A DNA stretch of 64,000 nucleotides from Vespula vulgaris (Eukaryota > Arthropoda > Insecta > Hymenoptera > Vespidae): assembly GCF_905475345.1 (NCBI RefSeq), contig NC_066588.1, positions 8,333,501 through 8,397,500 on the forward strand, in the 5' to 3' direction. Position 1 is the stretch's first letter. Each line of letters opens with the position of its first letter. The notes below the pieces were generated by a model that saw only the letters and a program-made list of their open reading frames with translations, was not told the DNA's origin and did no database searches. The position numbers and the translations under genes are program-made. Below are positions 12,641 through 25,595 of the stretch, piece after piece.

Positions 12641-13436
12641 TCACAATTCGTGTTTCTACCAACGAGAACTTGAATAAAGATCAATCAGTTTCTAGATGTC
12701 TAACTAAATAAAGAAATTATGATATTGTATAAATCAGATTTTATTTTATTTTATTTATTTATTTTTTTTTTTTACGTTCATAAGAAAGTTATAAAAAAGA
12801 TTTATTTTTTTGTAGGATAGTTTCAAAAGTAAACTAATTTTAAATATTGTGTTTTATTTAAAGATACATAAAAAGATATTATAACAAAAAATATTCAACC
12901 GGCATAATTTAATTAGAATATATTCAATATTATAGTTTACACTATAGTATAAAAAACGTATTTCTCTTAAGTTATAAAAAATATGTTGGTAGAAATGACG
13001 ATGTTAGTCAATATTTATAATGTATAATACTACTTATAAATTAGCTGTTTAAACTAATTTATCATAGTATATTTCAAGTAAATATTACTTACTATTAATT
13101 TTAATATATAAATTTTAATACACTATATTTCCGAGTTAAGTTTATACAATTTCTTAAATAATGACCAATCAGCATGAATTATATAACACATGCGCAATAA
13201 TCGTATTTACGCCAACATTATAGTTTCCTATCTACTTAATAATAATAAACTTTGACTGTAAGTATTGGCATCTGTGTGATTATTAATGAAAGATTTGTTA
13301 TCGTTTCATTCTGGAATGTAATCATGATTCGTTTAATATCATTTCGAGTATAATCTTAATATTATCTAAAAAATTATACAAACATTTTTTATATCAATTT
13401 TTGTCAATAACCTATATTACTTTACTTCGTTTTAAA
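12641..13436. promoter_or_regulatory. divergent promoter between XKR (-) and RNMT (+)
   Basis: 0.8 kb separates the two start codons. Candidate elements are a CCAAT box (CCAATCAGCA, 13165-13174; the same 10-mer occurs upstream of HADHA) and ATGCGCAATAATC near 13190-13202, an NRF-1-like half site. The rest is AT-rich low-complexity DNA, including a T-rich run around 12740-12775. Functional assignment is inference. Confidence 0.35.
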
Positions 13437-15252
13437 ATGTCCGTAATGGAGGAAAAAGAAAGTAATTTGTTAGAAAAAAATAAACTAAAAACTGATACAG
13501 GACAAGATACATCATATGTAAGTTTGTTTGAACGTAAATAGTAGTAATTAAAATTATTATTAATAAACTTTCTAGTAATCCCTATATTACATATTACAGT
13601 ATTCAAACAGGCCATCAGATTTGTCCATTGGAAGTAGTAGAGATAGTCGTAGTGTTTCAAATAATGAGAAAGCAGATAATGCTATATTAGTTGCTGAACA
13701 TTACAATGCAATTGAAGAAACACATCTTTCACAAAGGAATCAGAGTCGCATTGTGTACATGAGAAACTTTAATAATTGGATCAAGAGTATGCTTATAAGT
13801 AAGTATGTTTTCTTTATTATTTAACATGATTTTAAAATATATTTTTTTCTATTAATATATATATATATTTCTTCTTTCTTCATAGATGAATATTTAACTT
13901 TAACTAAAATAAAACAAATCAAAAATCATAACAGCCCATTAAAGGTACTTGATATGTGTTGCGGTAAAGGAGGAGATCTTCTTAAATGGAAAAAAGGAGA
14001 GATTAGTCACTTAATCTGTGCTGATATAGCTGAAATATCAATAGAACAGTGTAAAAATCGATATAGTGATATTTTAAACAAAAGTTCCAAAGTAAGGGGA
14101 TTTGCACCCATTTTTACTGCTGAATTTATTGCAGCAGACTGTACAAAGGTATTTAGTTATTAAAATTTTGGGAACTCTTTATACTTGGCTTTAATGAAAG
14201 TACTTAGTAATAACATTGCGTTATTTAAAAATTTGATGTTCTATATTATAATTTTGTCAATGGGATTGGTTATAAAAGCGAGTTTTAGGTATGCCTAAGA
14301 GAAAAATACAAGGATGTTACTATACAATTTGATCTTGTGAGCTGTCAGTTCGCATTTCATTATAGTTTTGAATCACTATCACAAGCAGAATGTATGCTTC
14401 GAAATGCAAGTGAATGCTTAAGGCCAGGTGGTTATTTTATTGGAACTGTTCCAGATGCTTATGACTTAGTGTATGTATAAATATTGTGTTACCTAACCCT
14501 AAATAAAATAATATATTTTTTTTTATAAATGATAATTAATGGTTAAAATGATATATCTATTTATTTTAAATTAATCTGTAAAATTTTCTTTGAAGTTCTA
14601 GATGGCAAAAGTGCGATGGTAACAAGTTTGGAAATGATGTTTATAGCGTAGAATTTTTATGTAAAGATAAGATGAAACCACCTTTCTTTGGTGCTAAATA
14701 TAATTTTCATCTTGAAGGTGTAGTTAATTGTCCAGAATTTCTTGTTCATCTCCCTACACTCTGCAAATTAGCTTCTAAATTTGGTCTTGAATTAGTAATG
14801 TTTGAAAGGTAACATAAATATTACAAAACACAAAATTATGAAATATAATTTGTTTGATTCATAACATTAATTGTGTAACATAATCATGTATTCTTATGTA
14901 CGCAGATTTGAAACTTATTATGAACGCATGAAGAATGAAGGCAAATCTTTGCTGGGTAAAATGCAAGCTTTGGAAACTTATCCTCCGTATCATGAAAGTC
15001 CATTATTGGGACAACCTTTGCAAGATTATCAGCATGCTATAAATTATATGCAAAATCTACCAGGCCATCGTAAAATTGGCACATTGTCTCAAGCAGAATG
15101 GGAAGTCACATGTAAGTAAAAGAAATATGTATTTTAACTAACAAAACATATATTTTGCATGTATTTCTTTGAATTTCTAAACTTTCAATAAACTAATCAT
15201 TTTTACAGCACTTTATGCAGTATTTGCATTTCAAAAAAAAGAGGTAGACTAG
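13437..15252 (+). CDS. RNMT: mRNA cap guanine-N7 methyltransferase
   Basis: Seven exons (13437-13517, 13600-13798, 13886-14148, 14289-14470, 14603-14818, 14906-15111, 15209-15252) encode 396 aa. The enzyme transfers a methyl group from SAM to N7 of the terminal guanosine of capped nuclear pre-mRNA. Visible motifs are VAEHYN followed by the R..MRNFNNW helix that contacts cap and SAM, and the SAM-binding loop [15 protein letters not shown] at about residues 114-128. Further on are ADIAE, then [26 protein letters not shown], and the C-terminal ETYPPY and [15 protein letters not shown] blocks. The acidic, Ser-rich N-terminus of about 60 aa is shorter than in vertebrates. All expected blocks are intact. 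It diverges from XKR and is followed by topoisomerase I on the same strand. Confidence 0.95.
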
Positions 15253-16273
15253 AGTGGAACAAGAGGATGAAAACAACAATGAAGCCATTATAAGGCAGGA
15301 TAAGTGAAGCTACAAAAGAAGTTCTTTATTTCATGATGAAAATATTTAGAATGGCATTATTACAGGCTTACATAATGCATGATCAATGATTTTATATCAT
15401 ATAAATTATTTTGTTACCATAGAAAAATATATATAATCAGATTTAGTCTCCAATCACCGACATTTTCAATAATGTTTCCTTCAATAGAATTAAGATAAAA
15501 ATATGTTTCACAATATACAATAATGATAATTTAGTTTCTTCATTCGTGTAATAATTGTTTATATATTAAAAAATCTCATGTCATTATACCGATCAAAATA
15601 TAGATACAAATTCCATGGTATATCTTACAATGAGTTTTTGTAGCCAGAAACAAATAATGACTTCAGTATTAAACGCATCTTCGATGAAACATGAAAATAA
15701 TATTTCTGAAATATCTCTCCAATTCTTCCACATTATCATCCTCAAAATCCTTATTTAATACTAATCCTTTAGATACTTAAGATCGTAACGTTCGATAAAA
15801 GGAAATATTAAAGGAAATATTGAAAACAAGATTGGAAAGCAAAATCAGCGATAATGAAATGTAAATTATGAGCATGTAAAAAAATCTAACCTGATTCATC
15901 GAAAAACGAAGGAATAACCGTGTGAAAGAAGAAAATAAAGTATACGACGGAAGAAAAAGCGAGTGTGGCATACGTCCGATAGAAAGAAAAGTAATAAATA
16001 GGAGGGAGAGAGAATCATCGGATGGAGGGTCATACCGGGGATCGAAGGGGCGGAGTCAGGTAGGTGCATGCGCAATGACGCATTTTTGATACTTAACCGC
16101 CGTAGTGTCTTGCTCTTCTATACTAGTGAGGACTCTGTAGACAAAGTCACGCACGAAGCGTATAGTTGTAGCCGAGTCAGTACTCTGTGTGAGTGCGTTC
16201 CCGGTGCTCTTCTCCTTCTGTTAGCTCTCGCGCTGCCAGAGTCTATCAGCCGTAAGCTTCGATACGGCAAGAA
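15253..16273. promoter_or_regulatory. RNMT 3' UTR and TOP1 promoter/5' UTR
   Basis: The first 500 bp are AT-rich and read as RNMT 3' UTR. From about 16000 the sequence turns GC- and CpG-rich up to the TOP1 ATG at 16274, as expected for a housekeeping promoter. TGCATGCGCA at 16065-16074 resembles an NRF-1/erect-wing site. No separate gene seen. Confidence 0.4.
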
Positions 16274-19200
16274 ATGGATCTCGAGCAGCCGATATCGGAA
16301 GCGAATTCCAATCTGGTAAGTTGTGATTTCATATATTCTAAAAAAATTACTTAAACGTACGTGCATTGTTTCTCAATTTGTCCTCGTTTAACGGGACTTT
16401 TCTCTTGGTAATACCTATCGAGGATGGACGCGGAATTTTTCTAAGTCCCAAAATGGCGTCTGCGACTAAGTCCAACTTTATCATGAGCGAGCGACTCGTC
16501 CAGACGTTAAGTCCAACGATAAGTTATGCATTTTCCTTAGGACTTTTATATTTTTTTCGAATGATCATCGTATATAATTTTGCTCGAATGGTTGAAAACA
16601 ATTTTTTTTTTTTTTGTTTTCTTTCAGGAAAGACGGTCGAAGGAAAACAGTAGCGTTGTGGGTAATCATAATGGTGAGTTGATTTATTCGCAGCTGTAGT
16701 ACGCGTATTCTCTTTCACGAGAGATCATGAAATTCAGCCGATTTAGGAGACAAACAGTCGAGTTCCGATGCGACGGGAAGCGAACGGAGCAACTTATCCT
16801 GCCAACGACCCAAGCGCTCGGACACGTGTTTCCACTCTGAGGAAGCCTTCGAAACTTACAATTTTTATATCGAAGATGTGAACTTCATTTTTTTTCCGTT
16901 TGTTTTCTTTTTCATTTTTCTTTCTCACATCACATTTTATTACCGTCGAGAGTAAAAACAGCTTTTTACACGTTTCCGAGCTTAACGAGTCGAGACAAGT
17001 TGTTTGTACTCTCTGAAAGAAATTGAGTATGATCGGAAATGAAAGTCTCGATCGCGTACGTACACGTATGGTGGTATATATTGCCAACATAGTTGGCTAT
17101 ATATAATAGGTGCTATGTAATATATTATCCGTAGAAAATTATTTATGTTCTATTTTATTACGAAGATAAATAAAATTAGATAGTTATGAGATAAAATGTT
17201 TAAAGTTTTGATGTATTACAAAATTTAAATGTATATTATATTAAATATTATTTTTTCTATGTCAATACATGCATATAAGTTGTTTTAGTTTTATAATGAT
17301 GATCAGTAAGCTTACATTTATATTATACAAAAAGAAGGATTTAAATATAAAAAATAATTAAGTTATATAAATGATATAAGAAAGAAACTTATTTATATTG
17401 ATTGAATGTGAATTTTATTTTATAGTAATGATGATTATTGTTTTTATATTTATAAAAGAGCAAATGCATTTTCCATGTAAATAGGTTATGTATATAACTT
17501 ATATTTATTTCTGTTTATTTATATTTTTATATAATGATGTAAAGACTTAAATATAATCCAAGTACAACTTACAAAATTTATATTTTTTGTTTAGATGCTC
17601 ATATGAATGGCATGTCTAATGGATTTGATAGAAAAAGGGAACATAAATCTGAACATAAAGATAAAGAAAAGGAGCGATCTCATAAATCAGAACATAGGGA
17701 TAAAGACAGGAGTAAAGAAAAAGAAAAGAGTCACAAAAGTGATCACAGAGAGAAAGATAAAGATAGGCATAGACATAGTTCTAGTTCCTCCAAAGATAAG
17801 GAAAAGCATGATAGTAGTAGCAAGGATAAAGAAAGGGAGAAAAAAAGTGGTTCATCAACGAGCAAAGAAAAAGATCATAAGCATAGTGGGTCGTCATCCA
17901 ATAAAGATAAAGAAAAAGACAGAAGTAAAGACAAGGATCATCATCATAAATCTAGTTCGAGTTCAAAAGAAAAAGACAGGTATTAAAAGAGAAGAAAGGA
18001 AAAATGTTTTTCATATATTTTAGGAAAAAAACATTATATATGTTTTTTTATAAATTTATTTCAGATATCATAATGTTTCCAAGGATAAAGAGAGTTCCAA
18101 TAAAGATAAAGAAAGTTCAAGGAGCAAAGAGAAGGACAAACATAGGCATAATTCATTGAGTTCAAATTCTCGCGAAAAGGATAAAGATAGAGATTCTGCA
18201 AAGGATAAAGAAAAAGATAAGAAACATTCATCAGAAAAGGATAAAGAAAGACATTCCACTTCTCATTCTGGAGACAAAGAGAAACATCGTTCTTCTGATA
18301 GAGAAAAGGATAAACACAGTTCATCCACTAAGGATAAACATCGTCATGAAAAAGATAAAGATCGTCATAGGCACGAGAAAGAAAAATGTAGGTTATATTA
18401 TGCTTTGAACAAATAATTGATTGTTTTCTCTATGTCTCTTATATTTTAAAATTTATAGCTAAACATCGAGAAGAAAGAGATAAAAAGGAGAAAGAAAAAG
18501 ATGAAGTCAGAAATAAGGAAGATGTAGATGTAAAACCCAATCATCTTATAAATGAAAGTTTTTGTTATAATCATGATATAAAACCAGACATAAAAGAGGT
18601 AAAATAGAAATTGCTTTTTTTTTTTTTTTCTTTTTATATCTCATTAACATATTGTATCGATATATGTTAGGAACAAGTATCTCAAATGGAGCAAGATGAA
18701 GATGATGATGATAGTGGCGAGGAACCACATCTTTTTATTAAGGAAGAAGAAGATGAAGATGAACCAATTAAAGATGAAGCTAGTATGGATTCAACAGATG
18801 GGAATGATACAAGACTCTCAGACCTTCATAATACAACTCTTAAAACTGAAGAAGAATCTGAGGAAGATCTACCATTGGTAAACATATTATTCTTAATTTA
18901 AATACTAAAATATATATACATAAATGCATTTTGTTCAATTTATATGATAATATTTATAATAGATTTTATGTACTGTATAAAGAAATAGATTACTTATAAC
19001 AATTTATTTTCTATAATACCAATAACATAAATATTATTAACTTGTGTATAGTTTGCAAGATCAAGATCAACACCAAATATTAAAAGAAAAATTGAATCAG
19101 ATGATGAAGAAGAAGTTCCACTCTCTACCCGCAAAAAAGCTAAGAAAACTGGTTCAAAAATAAAAAAAAAGAAACGGAAACATGAAGACGAAGAATCTGA

Positions 19201-21721
19201 AGTAGAAGAGGTAGATTATTTGTTGATTTTTTTTCATAATATATACACACACATTATATATATATTTATATTACCAAATAAATATTATCTCATAGAAACC
19301 AAAGAAGAAAAGTAACAAACCTATAAAAGGCGAAACAACTAGTCCTAGAAAGAAGAAGCAAGAAGAAGAGCAAGATGTTTGGAAATGGTAAAATATGTGT
19401 TATATTTTTTCGAACTTGGCTTAGTTCTTGGTGTATGATCATGTGTTCACTTAACCTCTTTCTGTTGTATTTCCTTCGTGTATATTTAATCTCGCGCAAT
19501 CAATTTTAGTGAATATGAAAATACTGATCTAACTGTTGATTTGAAATGAAACGATTTATACGTGCATTGACGCAATATTCAGTAAAAATTTTGTTTAATT
19601 ATAGTCGTAATTACAAGAAATTTAAATGTTCTAATGTGCAACCTCTTTTAAGGTTATGTTTCTTATTTTGTTTTATTTATTGAAGCATAGATTTCTGTTT
19701 ACATTATTATCTTGAATTATTAAAGAAATTACAATTATTTGAATTATTAATAACTTGTTTTAAATAACGAAATAATAATAAAATATTATTTTAGGTGGGA
19801 AGAAGAAAAGAAAAATGATGGAACAAAATGGACTTTTCTGGAACACAAAGGACCAGTTTTTGCACCTCCATATGAACCACTTCCTCCTAATGTTAAATTT
19901 TATTATAATAATAAAGAGATGAAATTAAGTGAAGGTGCAGAAGAAGTTGCAACATTTTATGCACGCATGTTGGATCATGATTATACAACCAAGGAAGCAT
20001 TTAATAATAATTTCTTTCATGATTGGCGAGAAGTAATGACAGAATCTGAAAGAAATAAAATTGTTGATTTGAGCAAATGTAATTTTAAAGAATTGCATGC
20101 ATATTTTGTTCAGAAAAGTGAAGAAAGAAAAGCAATGTCAAAAGAAGAAAAAAAGAAAATAAAAGAGCAAAATGAAGAAATTCAAAAAGAATATGGTTTC
20201 TGTATCATTGATGGACACAAAGAAAAAATAGGTAATTTTAAAATAGAACCTCCAGGACTTTTTAGAGGTCGGGGAGAACATCCAAAAATGGGAAAGTTAA
20301 AAAAGAGGGTTTTGCCTGAAGATGTTCTCATTAATTGTTCAAAGGATTCTAATATTCCGAAACCACCAGATGGCCATAAGTGGAAGGAAATAAGACACGA
20401 TCCTAATGTAACTTGGTTAGCTTCTTGGACAGAAAATATTCAAGGACAAGTTAAGTACGTTATGCTTAATCCTTCAAGTAAGTTAAAAGGTGAAAAAGAT
20501 TGGCAAAAATATGAAACTGCAAGAAAATTAGCAGCATCAATTGATAAAATTCGTGCTGAATATAGAGAAGACTGGAAAAGCAAAGAAATGCGAATTAGAC
20601 AAAGAGCTGTAGCTTTATATTTTATTGATAAGTTAGCACTTAGAGCTGGTAATGAGAAAGATGAAGATCAAGCAGATACTGTAGGTTGTTGTTCTTTGCG
20701 TGTTGAGCATATCACATTGCATGAACAAAAAGATGGAAAAGAATATGTAGTTGTATTTGATTTCTTAGGTAAGAAAAATTGATAGGTTGAAAACATTAAT
20801 GGTAATATGTAATATGTAATAATTCTATACTTCTTTTTTCCATTTTATTTTAGGTAAAGATTCTATAAGATATTATAATGAAGTGCCAGTAGAGAAACGT
20901 GTTTTCAAAAATCTACAACTATTCATGGAAAATAAATCTCCTAATGATGATTTATTTGACCGACTTAACACTACAGTCATGAATAAACATTTGAATGAAT
21001 TAATGGAAGGTCTTACTGCTAAAGTATTTAGGACATACAATGCATCATGGACGTTGCAACAACAATTAGATAAGCTAACAAATCCTGATGACACAGAGGC
21101 AGAGAAAATCTTGGCATACAATAGAGCTAATAGAGCTGTTGCTATATTATGTAATCATCAACGTTCTGTGCCAAAAACGCATGCAAAATCTATGGAAAAT
21201 TTAAAAGCAAAAATAGAGGCTAAAAAAGAAGCTATAACTGAAGCAGAATTACAAGTAAAAGATGCAAAACGTGATGCCAAACATGGCTCAATTAAAGAAA
21301 AAGTGTATGTAACATTTTATTTTTAATATTTTCCTTTATATATACATATTTAGGATGCATATTTAAGTGTTATTTGTCCTTATAGTGTTTATGAGAAGAA
21401 AAAGAAAACACTAGAACGTTTGAAGGAACAGCTGACGAAATTAGAGGTTCAAGCAACTGATAGAGAAGAAAATAAAGAGATTGCATTAGGAACCTCCAAA
21501 CTTAATTATTTAGATCCAAGAATTTCTGTTGCATGGTAAATATTAGAATTTTATAATGGTATACAGTACACATTTCAGATAAAAAGATATTATTATAAAG
21601 TGATTGTTCTTCATTTAGGTGCAAGAAGCATAACGTCCCAATTGAAAAAATTTATAATAAAACTCAAAGGGATAAGTTCAGATGGGCGATAGACATGGCT
21701 GGACCAGACTATGTCTTTTAA
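16274..21721 (+). CDS. TOP1: DNA topoisomerase I (type IB)
   Basis: Twelve exons (16274-16315, 16628-16673, 17595-17979, 18065-18387, 18459-18598, 18671-18877, 19052-19210, 19296-19387, 19795-20768, 20854-21304, 21386-21535, 21619-21721) encode 1023 aa. This nuclear enzyme relaxes DNA by a transient 3'-phosphotyrosyl nick. The N-terminal ~430 aa are disordered: KDK/EHK/Ser-rich, then acidic, then Lys-rich nuclear-localisation stretches. The core starts around [19 protein letters not shown]. The catalytic Arg/Lys region includes [20 protein letters not shown] coiled-coil linker follows, and the active-site tyrosine is in [11 protein letters not shown] (about Tyr981), with the end reading DYVF. 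The core is conserved; the N-terminus is longer than in human TOP1 (765 aa total). First coding exon is only 14 codons, followed by introns of 0.3 and 0.9 kb. Confidence 0.97.
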
Positions 21722-24700
21722 CCCCATAAAACACTGCTTTTATGTAACGACATATTTTTCGTTAAGAGTATTTAGTGAATTTCTGTTTTATTAGGGAAAT
21801 ACAAGAATGATATAATTTTTTGTATTTACATAAATAAATATAAGAACAGCTGGACACATTTTATATAGAATATTAAAATTGTAGTGAAGAGACTTGATAT
21901 TCAGTATATAATTAATACTTAATAGCAGTATCAAATCGATCGCCTGGCAATCATGCATAAAAATTTTAGCGATCGTTGTATATCTGCGTATAACGTTCAA
22001 TTAGTCTCGTAAATAATCAAGAAAAAATGAATAGTTTGATAAATAAAAAAGTAAGATATATTAGGTGACAATTTCTTATGCGTGTGAATTAGACAAATAT
22101 CAAATTTGTGCGGAGTCTAAATTTAGAGGACATTTCGGACGCTTTTATAAGATAATCTTTTTTTAACCTCTAAGTTTAGATGAATATTTTATGTATGGGC
22201 TGTAGCACTGTAAATAGTATATTGTCGAAAATGTTGACAGCCACAATTAATTAAGTGCATCAAACTTATGTAAATGCAGCTATCAAATAGACAATTTATA
22301 TTTCTTTTCTTCATTTGATTTTTTTGTACATATATAATGTCATTTCAAGTCATTAACATGTTCTTATTATGAATTAGAAAAGTAGACTTTAGTAGAACAA
22401 GCTAACTTTTTTGGTATAAATGACATCATTTAGAATGCAAAATTGCTCTGCAAACTCAATTTGCATATAATCCTTTAAAGGAATTATTGGTATGGCGATC
22501 TATTTAAATAAATTATCGCTTTTGCGATCTATGTTTTATAAAAAAGAAAAAAAGAAAAAAAACGTAGATTATCCTAAATGTGAACATAATGTATGCCTGT
22601 ACGATTAATTTTTCACATCATTTGTATACGTGATATTATGCACAATGGTGACAATGATTCTAGAAAATACATTGACTGCAATGCATGAAAACATTATTTA
22701 TACTTCATAGCCCATTGATAAAAATAAGTTTTACTATTTAACGTTGGAAGTGTTCTTTTCATGTGACCTAATGTAGTTAAGTGACATTGTGTATTTACAT
22801 AAATGTAGCATATATGTGTCACTCATATTTTACAAGATTATATCGTAAAACGTCATGTTTTCATACTTATTTGTATTAAAAAAAAATTCCATAATTTAAA
22901 CTTGATAGATGTTGATATCTGGATAACAGATAATGGGACTCAAGTAATGACGATTGTAAAAGACTTTCTTAATTTGTTTTGATGAAAAGAGCATCTTATT
23001 TAAACAGAGTTGATATAGGACTAATTATCTCAAAATATTTTTTTCTTTTTAAACAATTAAGCAAAGTTAGTTACTTATAATTTATCTAAGCAGCAGATTG
23101 CAATATACAAATGGTATTATATGGAATAAATGGAACAATTTTGCAAATTCCTATTTTAAAAAGTGTGGCAATGTGTCAATATATATCTTAAACATATAGG
23201 AAATATTTTCTCAATTTAAGTAACTATGTATTAGCAATTCTGACTCTGCAGAACTGCCAATTTATTTGTTATTAATTATGTATTAATTAGTCTGTTAAGT
23301 CATACATAACAGTTTCTCGAAATACATGTACATTCTATTGTTACTTCTTATATTTAATCATTATATTTAATCATTAATTGCACACATAGATAGTAATCGT
23401 TTATACGTTATTTCGTATTTAATGTCATCAAGTATAAGGATTCTTTTTAATATAATATTATTAAATAGAGAGAGGGACTGCTTATGTACACTTCAGACTA
23501 AAATATTTCTTTAGATTAATTTGTATATGGATATAGATAATATTACATTACTTAATCATAGATGTTGGAAAAATATTGCAATATAGGAGAACACTGTCAG
23601 GACAAATTATAAAATGCAATCAGTGTATAGATTTCCGATTCTATGTACACAATAATATATAATATAAAATTTTTAACTTTTACAAAACATAAGAATATAA
23701 TTGACGTTCAAAATACAGCCGAGCCTGCACAAATTAAAAGTGTAGGTCTTGAATGTACATCTTTGAACATTATCAATCATTTCTGTACAATACTGAACTA
23801 ATAAAAAACTACAGTATTGAAAGAAACAGGTTGTATTCATTAAATTCATTCAATATAATAAACGGAAAAAATACATGATACTAAGCAATATAAATCCATA
23901 TGTACTATTATATTGTCATATTCGCAGATAATAATATAGAAAATTTTTAATATTTATCTGTAACAGAAATCAGTAAAAATATGTATTATCTCTTATTTTA
24001 TTATTTCATTATTAAATGTCAAAGTATAATTAAATACTAATGATGTAGCTAAGATTTGTAAAATTAAATTAACATGTCTTACTATATTCCTTTATAATAA
24101 TTTATTTAAAATAAGTGCATCAAGTTTATAATAAATATTAAATAGTGTAAAAACTTATAAACAAAGCATTATAATTACTATGCAGCATGATTACATTGCG
24201 TACTATAAAGGTACGATAAATGGTACTCATTTATCTCGCTATATATTATATATTTACTATATTTATAAAAGAGAGATAATTTTCATTCTCTGGTAACATC
24301 GTAATATTAATACTAATTTTTAAGGATTACTTCAGATACATTGAAATATTTTAGTACGTTGACATAATCAGTACTGCAAGTACAATTAGCATTTTAGTTT
24401 ATAAAATGTAAAATCTGTATAATGACTATAAACATTTTGGTTGATGTGTCAGAGCAGAATAATTACTATATCAATAAATTCTGTTTCTACGTATTTTTCA
24501 TTATACATGATAAATAGACTAGACTATGATAAATCACTATTCTGTATGATCATCTTTTCTTTGCATAGCAAGAAAATATGTATTCACAGAAACAAAGATA
24601 TTTCTACTTTCTATTCACAGACAAATTGCAACAATGCAGATTTTGATTTGTTTATCTAAAGAAGATTTACACGATATAATTTGTATACATATTCTGCTGA

Positions 24701-25595
24701 TACAAGAACAGTTGCAAATATGATCTCAGTTAATAGTACAAAATTGATGTGTAAATCATATAATGTCATCATTGTAATTAACGAACTACTACTATATTGT
24801 CAATAAACAAGATAAAAATAGTAAGAAAAGAAATAACATAAACACACAAAGTATTGCCATTTCTCATTATTGTACACAAAATTTCGTTAGATTATATTGA
24901 TTTACATATAAAAAATTTCTGTTTTTAATATATTTTGTTTATATTAAACAAATATCATAGTGATTTAATGATGCAGCAATACTCGTGTTAACAAGCTTTA
25001 ATGATGCAAGAATTACACAACAAAGAATATAGAAACAATCACGTGATATATATTTGTAATTGAAAACTATTTTTAATATCTTTTGTATTTAATTTTCCAT
25101 TGTAATTAGTTTGACATGGTCCCAGCCAGTCCACATTAATAGCTTTTTTTAATAGTATTACTAACAGATGACAATTCAAGTTAGATTTGATATTTATTAC
25201 AAATCTAAATTGTGTCATATTAATTATGACCAACTAATTGTGAATTTTTATTATTTATAGAACTTTGCATTGTTCTGATACATCTGTACCAAGCATAAAT
25301 GCTTTGTAAGATTCAAAATTGCATTTGTATATAAGAAGATCATACTATTAGTATAATTACATCTACGTGATTTCATTGTAATGAAATGTTGAATAATGAA
25401 AATTTTCTGCAAAATTTCCATAAAATCACAATACATATTTTAGTACAATTGCAAAAGTACATGTATCTGACAGTTGTTTTTTGTTACTGCCATCATATAA
25501 ATTATCACAATGCATTCGCAAGAAGGCACGAGATAAATTGGAAGATTTTGTTTCTCTATGTGCAATGTATATAAGCATGATTTGAAAATATAATC
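21722..25595. other. long convergent 3' region between TOP1 and Mextli, no gene seen
   Basis: 3.9 kb of AT-rich sequence between two convergent stop codons. Several AATAAA-like signals occur, the first group around 21830. Only short chance ORFs are present. The length suggests an unusually long 3' UTR on one side (Mextli or TOP1) or a non-coding transcript, but nothing in the sequence decides this. Confidence 0.4.

Noticed and set aside
17607..18324. Lys/Ile-rich plus-strand frame and Leu/Ser/Tyr-rich minus-strand frames
   Set aside because: Shadows of the low-complexity TOP1 exons in other frames.
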